From Mycoplasmataceae bacterium (lineage in GTDB: Bacteria > Bacillota_I > Bacilli_A > Mycoplasmatales > Mycoplasmoidaceae), in NCBI GenBank assembly GCA_031278855.1, contig JAITJR010000018.1:1-12539 (forward strand): a DNA stretch of 12,539 bases. Reading direction: 5' to 3'. The position numbers and the translations under genes were made by a program. Positions 7,478 to 12,539 of this stretch are shown here, in pieces (position 1 is the stretch's first letter; the number at the start of each line of letters is the position of its first letter). Below the pieces are notes generated by a model. The model was not told where the DNA came from. It searched no databases and saw only the letters and a list, made by a program, of their open reading frames with translations.

Positions 7478-10216
7478 GTGGAAGAAAAAGATTTAATTAA
7501 TTTTTCAAAAGAAGAATTAATTAAAAAATTAAAGGATGCTCAAATCGAAATTAAACGATTGAGTTTATTACTAAAACTTCAAAATCGCCAAGACATTAAA
7601 AACAGTGATGTTCTAGATAACAATGAAAACTCCAACATATTTTTAAAATATTTTTCAGGAAATCCTAATCATTATGCTGAAATGAAAATTAGTACAAAAA
7701 CTAGTAAACGATGATGACAAGTAAAATGTGCAAATATGTGAGATCATTTTTTATGTGGAAAGCCACGATTAAAATGTGATCAATGTGAAAATAAAAAATA
7801 CGAACCGTTAACTTTAAAAGTTTTAAACGATCATTTTCAAGGTAAAAATTTTATTGGGATTTATCCTATGTTAGAAAATAACTTAACAAAGTTATTAGCA
7901 TTTGATTTTGACGAAAAAAAAAATAAAAACTACAAGACCGAAGTCTCATTTTTACTTAAAACATTGAAAAATTTTAACATTGATTATTTGCTAGAAATAT
8001 CGCAATCTGGAACAGGTTTACATGTCTGAATTTTTTTTGATAAACCAATTAAAGCTTTTGAAGCAAGAAAATTAGGTTCTTTTCTTTTAACACAAACTAT
8101 GGACATCTATCCTGATCTATCGTTCGCTTCATACGATCGAATGTTTCCCAGTCAAGATTACATTGCTAAAAATGGCATAGGAAATTTAATCGCTTTGCCA
8201 TTAAACGGTCAAAAACTAAGTGAAAATAAAACTATTTTTGTAAATGATAGTTTTGAAGTCATACATGATTACTATCAATGGTTAAACTCTAAAAAATTCA
8301 TTAAATACAATGATGTCTTACAAATTATTAGCGAATTAGATGATTTTAGTGAACTCGGTGAATTTAATAAAACCATTCATAAAAATATTAGCGAATTAAA
8401 TGTTGAAGATTTTAAAGACGATATTACAATTATTTTTTCTAACGAAATTTATTTTTCCTTAGGAGATATTTCCAAAAAAGCTAGACGTTTTCTCAAACGA
8501 CTCGCATCATTTGTAAACAAACAATATTACATCAATGAGCGAAAACACATATCAAATTATCAAGTCCCAAGAATATATTCTCTCTTTAAAGAAGATATCG
8601 AAAACCAGTCATTAATTTTACCGCGAGGGTGTTATGACCAAATCAAATTAATATTAAATACTTTAAAAATTAATTACAAAATTAAAGAAAAATTAAACCC
8701 AGGCAAAAGTATAAGTGTCGAATTTAACGGTCGATTAAAAAATTGACAAATTCATGCTACAGAGCAATTATTAGCGAAAAATTATGGTGTTCTTATCGCT
8801 CCAACAGGACACGGAAAAACATTGGTAGCAATATCGCTGATTGCGCAAATAAAAGTCAATACATTGATTATTGTTGACCGAATTGAATTAGCAGAGCAAT
8901 GATATAACTCCCTTAATAAATTTCTCAAATTTAAGCCAATTGGAATTAATTCCTATATTAGAATCATCAGTAGCAAAAATCTTGAATACTCTGGAGTAAT
9001 AGACATATGCACCATTCAGTTGCTTTACAGTAATGTAGATCTAAGAAATAAAATTAAGAATTTATATGGGATGGTTATTTGTGATGAAGTACATCACGCT
9101 AGTTCGTATACATATCAAACTGTTTTACGCGAGTTTAATGCTAAATACATATACGGACAAACTGCAACAATTGAACGATCTGACAAATTAGAAAAAATTA
9201 TTGAATTAATTATTGGTCCAGTTTTGTATGAACAGGAAATAATTAATGAAGATAAATTTAAGAAAATTTTAATTCCCAGATTTACAAGATTTACTAGTAA
9301 TTTTGTCAATAATGTCCCAGCAATGATAAATGAATTAATCGTTGATTCAGATCGAAATAGTATGATTGTTGACGACATTAGACAAGAATATATTGACAAT
9401 AAACACATTCTCGTTTTAACTGATAGATTAAGTCATATTCAAAAATTGCATACTCAAATAACATCATTTTGTAAAGATTATTTAATATTGCACGGGCAAT
9501 TATCGGAAAAGGAAAGAACAGAAAATTTTGCTAAATTAAAATCATATGGCAATAATCCATTTATTATTTTAGCAACAGGTAAATTCATTGGTGAAGGATT
9601 TGATGATGAAAGATTAGATACATTGTTTATAACATCGCCGTTTAAATGGATCGGAACACTATCGCAGTATGTTGGTAGACTTCACCGTGAGGTTAATAAA
9701 ATTAAAGAACTTAAAGTTTACGATTATGTTGATATTAGAAATTACACTTTTCGTAGAATGTACAATGTTCGTCAATCTGGATACAATGCATTAGGTTACG
9801 TAGCAAGTTCCGTTAAAAGTAATCATAATACTGTTTTTATTTACAATACGAAAAATTACGAGAATTTATTAAAACAAGATCTTTTAAATGCAAAGATATG
9901 CATTCATTTGTTTATCAATGAATATAGTAAACAAAAAATTTCTGAACTGATTAAGTACATAAAAACTGATGTGTCAATTCTTTTAAATTCTAAATATGAA
10001 TCATTTGCAATAAGTATTACTAAATTGACTGATTCAGAGATACCGAACTTAATTGTTATTGATAAACGTATCGTCTGATATGGAGGCATTAATCCATTTT
10101 CATATCAAAATATTGAAGAAACGATTTTAAAAATTGAGGATCCTGTAACCGCTAATGAAATTTTGCAAGACTTTGAAAATAAAGCGGTAACTCAATCTAC
10201 GTTATTTGATACTTAA
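7478..10216 (+). CDS. TOTE-type conflict protein: AEP primase + SF2 helicase + PLD-like domain
   Basis: One 912-residue protein in code 4. UGA encodes Trp79, 80, 88, 184, 423, 475 and 867, and the standard code breaks it into pieces. Residues 1-40 are a Lys/Glu/Leu-rich coiled coil. A zinc cluster follows (Cys84, 93, 100, 103), then an archaeo-eukaryotic primase domain with D-F-D at 143-145, S-G-T-G-L-H-V-W with His182, S-Y-D-R-M-F-P-S-Q-D and G-N-L-I-A-L-P-L. The SF2 helicase spans about 420-790: Walker A A-P-T-G-H-G-K-T 441-448, D-E-V-H 536-539, G-E-G-F-D-D 705-710, Q-Y-V-G-R-L-H-R 730-737. The C-terminus (about 795-912) is PLD-like (V-I-D-K-R-I-V-W-Y-G-G-I-N), but the His and Lys of HxK are missing. 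This order is that of TOTE conflict-system proteins, thought to attack invading nucleic acid. It is monocistronic, with a GTG start and probably leaderless. Confidence 0.93.
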
Positions 10217-10272
10217 AACACATAAATAAAATACCAACTATTTGTCTATTCAATTACTAGTAACTATTCATC

Positions 10273-10320
10273 GGGAAATAATTAATTTTACCAATTTCGA
10301 TTAATTTATTTCTGCTTCCC
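10273..10320. repeat. Imperfect inverted repeat upstream of glf
   Basis: GGGAA (10273-10277) and TTCCC (10316-10320) bracket further pairing between AATTAAT-type segments (about 10279-10286 with 10299-10308), with a bulge on the 3' side. The repeat ends 4 bases before the glf -10 box and so covers its -35 region. It could be an operator for glf or the 3' hairpin of the primase-helicase gene. No T-run follows it, which argues against a simple terminator. The rest of the 120-base gap (10217-10336) holds only the glf -10 box. Confidence 0.35.
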
Positions 10321-10324
10321 AATT

Positions 10325-10330
10325 TATAAT
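10325..10330 (+). promoter_or_regulatory. -10 box of glf, directly before the start codon
   Basis: A consensus TATAAT ends 6 bases before the ATG at 10337, so the expected transcription start coincides with the start codon. No Shine-Dalgarno site exists between them. The mRNA is therefore probably leaderless. Confidence 0.6.
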
Positions 10331-10336
10331 GTCTTC

Positions 10337-11500
10337 ATGTCAACACAGACTATACATATTATTGGAGCTGGATTATCAGGAGCCACATTGGCTAGATTAT
10401 TAGCTGATCATGGTTATTCTATTTGTATTTACGAAATGAATCATCATCTTGGTGGTAATTGTTATGATTACTTTAATCAATACGGAATTTTAGTGCAAAA
10501 ATATGGTCCACATATTTTTCACACTAATAAAAAACACATCTATGATTTTGTAAAACATTTCGCTAAATTCAAAATTAACCAAGTCAAAGTATTAGCCAAC
10601 ATTAATGATAAATTAATTGATTTACCTATTAACTTTAAAGCTGTTGATTTTTTTTCGCCTCACCACGCGATGGCGATCAAGAGGTTTATTAAATCCAATT
10701 GGCCTCAACAAAAATCGATTCCCATCAATGAATTAATTAATTGTCAGGACAAACAAACTCAAGAATGGGCTAATTTTATTTTTGAACATGTGTATAAAAA
10801 TTATTCTGCCAAAATGTGAGGTATTCCCATTGAAAAATTAGATCTTGATGTATTAAAACGAGTTGGCATAACACCTAATTATCAATGCAATTACTTTCCC
10901 AATGATAAATATCAAGGCATCCCTGTTAATGGTTTTAGTAAAATGATCGAGAATATGTTGACACATAAACTAATTAAAATAATTAATCACAAACCAACCA
11001 TCAAACTAAAAGATAATAAAACGTATATCGATCGCAAATTAATAACTGCCCCTATTTTTTATTGTGGTCAGGTGGATGAACTATTAAATTATCGCTACGG
11101 GCAAATGCCTTTTCGTAGTCTTTTCTTCAAATTTGAGACTAAAAAAATTAATTCATTTCAACCAGCAAGCATCATCAATTATCCTAGTCATCCAACCATT
11201 ACTAGAATCGCTGAATATAAAAAAATTAATAATCAAACGATTAAAGGTGTTACCACAATTTCTTTGGAACATCCTGGAGAGTATGATGTAAATTCTGTGA
11301 AATTCAATAAACCTTATTATCCGATTAACAATCAAGCTAATATTGCACAATACCAGAAATATGTAAAAGAATTATCGCAATACCCCAATTTTCATTTGTT
11401 AGGTAGATTAGCTGAATATAAGTATTTTGACATGGATGATGCCATTGAAAATGCTATGAGTAAATTTAAAACTCTGGTATCGAAAATATCATCCGAATAA
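10337..11500 (+). CDS. glf: UDP-galactopyranose mutase
   Basis: The protein has 387 residues, normal for class I enzymes (about 370-400). It is a flavoprotein converting UDP-galactopyranose to UDP-galactofuranose, the donor for galactofuranose-containing surface glycans and glycolipids. The FAD-binding start I-I-G-A-G-L-S-G-A-T-L-A-R is at 8-20 and ends in the acidic strand I-Y-E-M. H-H-L-G-G-N-C-Y-D is at about 36-44. G-P-H-I-F-H-T at about 57-63 holds the active-site His region. G-R-L-A-E-Y-K-Y-F-D-M-D-D-A-I near the C-terminus matches the second FAD-contacting box. UGA at 10817-10819 gives Trp161, the only break in the standard code. No glycosyltransferase or polysaccharide operon is adjacent. 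It converges on the MIP channel gene with 2 bases between the stops. Confidence 0.95.
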
Positions 11501-11502
11501 TG

Positions 11503-12366
11503 CTAAATTAATGCAACGACTTCTCCTTTGAATAAGTGCGTTGAACATATTACACCTAATTGACTACCAATGATTGTGCTTAACAAGTACAATGGAAATT
11601 GAATCCAACCTACCGCGCCATTAACTCCTCATGATTCAAAAATTAACGGAGCTAGTGAGCGAAACAGATTACACGAAGCACCTGTTAACGGAATCTGAAA
11701 TGTTACAATGATAGTTAAAAATAAACCAATTAAAAATGAAGTTAGGGCATAACGGTGTAATTTCTGAATTTTGGTTTTTTGATTAAGTTTTCATTTGCCT
11801 AACTGAAAAATTGCAAATGTAAATAAACCAAAACACAATAATTCGCATCAAAAACCTAAAAACATACTAAGAAATCCTGCTTGCTCAATCCCATTTAAAT
11901 TTATACTATCCACTCAGATGTGTTTGTTAATAATTGTAATCCCTAATCTCGTAGGATTACTCCATTGAGACGGATCATAAGAACCTGCAATTAGAAAAAT
12001 TGTTAACCCCGCTAATAAGGTTGCCACCAACTCTGTCAATAAATAACAAACTACTTGTTTGGAATGAAAACGTTTAGTTGTTCACATCACCAAAACTAAA
12101 GCAGGATTAAAAAAAGCACCGCCATGTCCAAAAAATAAAATAAGCACAAATAAAAAAATATAGGCCGAACCAAAAACTCAACTATATTGCACCCACTGGA
12201 TTAAAGTAGCATTGGTAGCAGGGGCATATCTAGTTACATTAAAAATTCAACACAGCAAGATGGTTATAAATATCAACAAATATGTGCCTAAAAATTCGTC
12301 TATACAACAATGTTTTAATGATTTAGGTAAGACGAATTTATCAACAATGAATTGTTTAATATTCAT
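11503..12366 (-). CDS. MIP-family channel (aquaporin / glycerol facilitator-like), atypical second NPA
   Basis: The protein has 287 residues, readable only in code 4 (eight UGA Trp codons), so no long standard-code frame exists here. Six hydrophobic segments fit MIP topology: about 25-43, 60-80, 104-127, TM4 around 165-190, TM5 around 208-224 and TM6 around 252-280. Loop B has G-G-A-F-F-N-P-A-L with N87-P88-A89. Loop E has T-G-A-S-C-N-L-F-R-S-L-A-P (228-240), where the family has T-G-A-S-x-N-P-A-R-x-x-G-P. The Asn and Arg236 are kept but NPA has become NLF. E-F-L-G-T at the start of TM1 is also typical. Such channels pass water or glycerol; mycoplasmas use GlpF for glycerol uptake, but the altered pore makes the solute uncertain. 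The start is the ATG giving E-F-L-G-T at the usual distance. Confidence 0.85.
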
Positions 12367-12374
12367 AATGATCC

Positions 12375-12392
12375 GTGTCTTTATTATGACAC
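12375..12392 (-). promoter_or_regulatory. Candidate -10 with overlapping palindrome, MIP channel gene
   Basis: On the - strand CATAAT (12383-12388) is a plausible -10, placing transcription start near 12376 and leaving about a 10-base leader. It is overlapped by the palindrome GTGTC-N8-GACAC at 12375-12392, a possible operator. Only motif and position support this. Confidence 0.35.
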
Positions 12393-12434
12393 ATATTTAT
12401 TTCAAGTGGTTATTAAGATAGTAACTATTCACCG

Positions 12435-12457
12435 ACGCGTACGTGCACATACATGCG
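12435..12457. other. 23-base alternating purine-pyrimidine tract (Z-DNA prone)
   Basis: From 12435 to 12457 purines and pyrimidines alternate without a break, mostly as CG, GT and CA steps, in otherwise AT-rich DNA. It contains the palindromes ACGCGT and CGTACG. It lies between the divergent MIP gene and the last gene, and runs into that gene's start codon. Confidence 0.6.
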
Positions 12458-12539
12458 ACTATATTTAGCAGAGCTAAATAAAAATCAAATATCGATTGTA
12501 TTGGGAAAATTTCAAGGTGGTGAATTTGTTGGTTTTATC
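12453..12539 (+). CDS. Start of an unrecognised gene, cut by window end
   Basis: An ATG opens 29 codons to the window edge without a stop, beginning MRLYLAELNKNQ. It is the first possible start in its frame after a stop at 12414-12416, and it has no Shine-Dalgarno site. The visible residues alternate hydrophobic strands with a G-K-F-Q-G-G-E-F turn, but 29 residues are too few to assign a family. Being divergent from the MIP gene and lying at a promoter-sized distance makes a real gene likely; its function is unknown. Confidence 0.5.
   Translation, partial: MRLYLAELNKNQISIVLGKFQGGEFVGFI

Noticed and set aside
9115..9408. Minus-strand frame within the helicase domain
   Set aside because: It is a shadow of the conserved helicase frame; hydrophobic composition is expected from AT-rich antisense.
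9904..10089. Minus-strand frame under the PLD-like domain
   Set aside because: It is antisense to an intact gene with no supporting signals.
7478..10216. Pseudogenes from in-frame TGA codons (also in infC, fumC, glf and others)
   Set aside because: The TGAs lie where families have Trp, frames stay continuous over full length, and ribosomal proteins show the same, so this is code 4 and not decay.
11153..11350. Minus-strand frame within glf
   Set aside because: It is a shadow of glf; no motif, promoter or ribosome site.
12212..12421. Plus-strand frame opposite the MIP channel gene
   Set aside because: It is antisense to the MIP gene; the membrane-protein frame on the other strand is far longer and has NPA motifs.
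12453..12539. FtsA/actin-like ATPase start
   Set aside because: The alternating strand pattern is vaguely similar, but the phosphate-loop D-x-G is absent in the 29 visible residues, so no family is claimed.
1..12539. tRNA genes, CRISPR arrays, insertion sequences, phage attachment sites
   Set aside because: No T-loop-like GTTCGA with acceptor stems, no regularly spaced repeats, and no transposase or integrase frames were seen on either strand.

Overview
The window comes from a mollicute (mycoplasma-type bacterium) that uses genetic code 4. Nearly every long gene is interrupted by UGA in the standard code and becomes one intact, full-length protein when UGA is read as tryptophan. The UGAs fall where the families carry Trp, for example the FKFWS motif of the dUTPase, the FW of the YgjP peptidase and the WYG motif of the helicase protein. 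The DNA is AT-rich, and a short-signal lipoprotein sits at the left edge. The species is not identifiable from the sequence alone. The weak use of Shine-Dalgarno sites and several promoters that abut start codons recall the Mycoplasmoides/M. pneumoniae side of the class, but that is inference.

Left part (1-3750, + strand): a surface lipoprotein (7-726), then a leader with an attenuator-like terminator, then infC-rpmI-rplT (IF3, L35, L20). These are followed, with almost no spacing, by a small nitroreductase, an all-alpha dUTPase and a YgjP-type zinc metallopeptidase. The last three probably belong to the ribosomal-protein transcript.

Middle part (3782-7350): a minus-strand pair ruvX-trmR (Holliday junction resolvase/pre-16S nuclease and a probable tRNA uridine-oxyacid-type O-methyltransferase). 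It diverges from fumC (class II fumarase) over a 28-bp gap holding a symmetrical -10 element. fumC then runs tail-to-tail, with one base between the stop codons, into a malic enzyme. Together the two would convert fumarate to malate to pyruvate plus CO2 and NAD(P)H, a short anaplerotic remnant unusual for a reduced mollicute.

Right part (7351-12539): a palindrome-rich divergent promoter region, then the most interesting gene (7478-10216). It encodes a 912-residue fusion of coiled coil, zinc-cluster archaeo-eukaryotic primase (AEP), SF2 helicase and degenerate PLD-like domain, the architecture of TOTE-type biological-conflict (defence) proteins. It has no mobile-element neighbours and uses UGA Trp codons throughout. 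Next come glf (UDP-galactopyranose mutase, giving galactofuranose for surface glycoconjugates), a convergent MIP-family channel whose second NPA box is altered to NLF, an alternating purine-pyrimidine tract, and the first 29 codons of an unrecognised gene cut by the window edge.

The main candidates for a second look are the stand-alone TOTE protein with its apparently dead PLD domain, the infC leader, the repeated -10-next-to-start-codon arrangement (probable leaderless mRNAs), the palindromes at the malic enzyme and glf promoters, and the atypical aquaglyceroporin.
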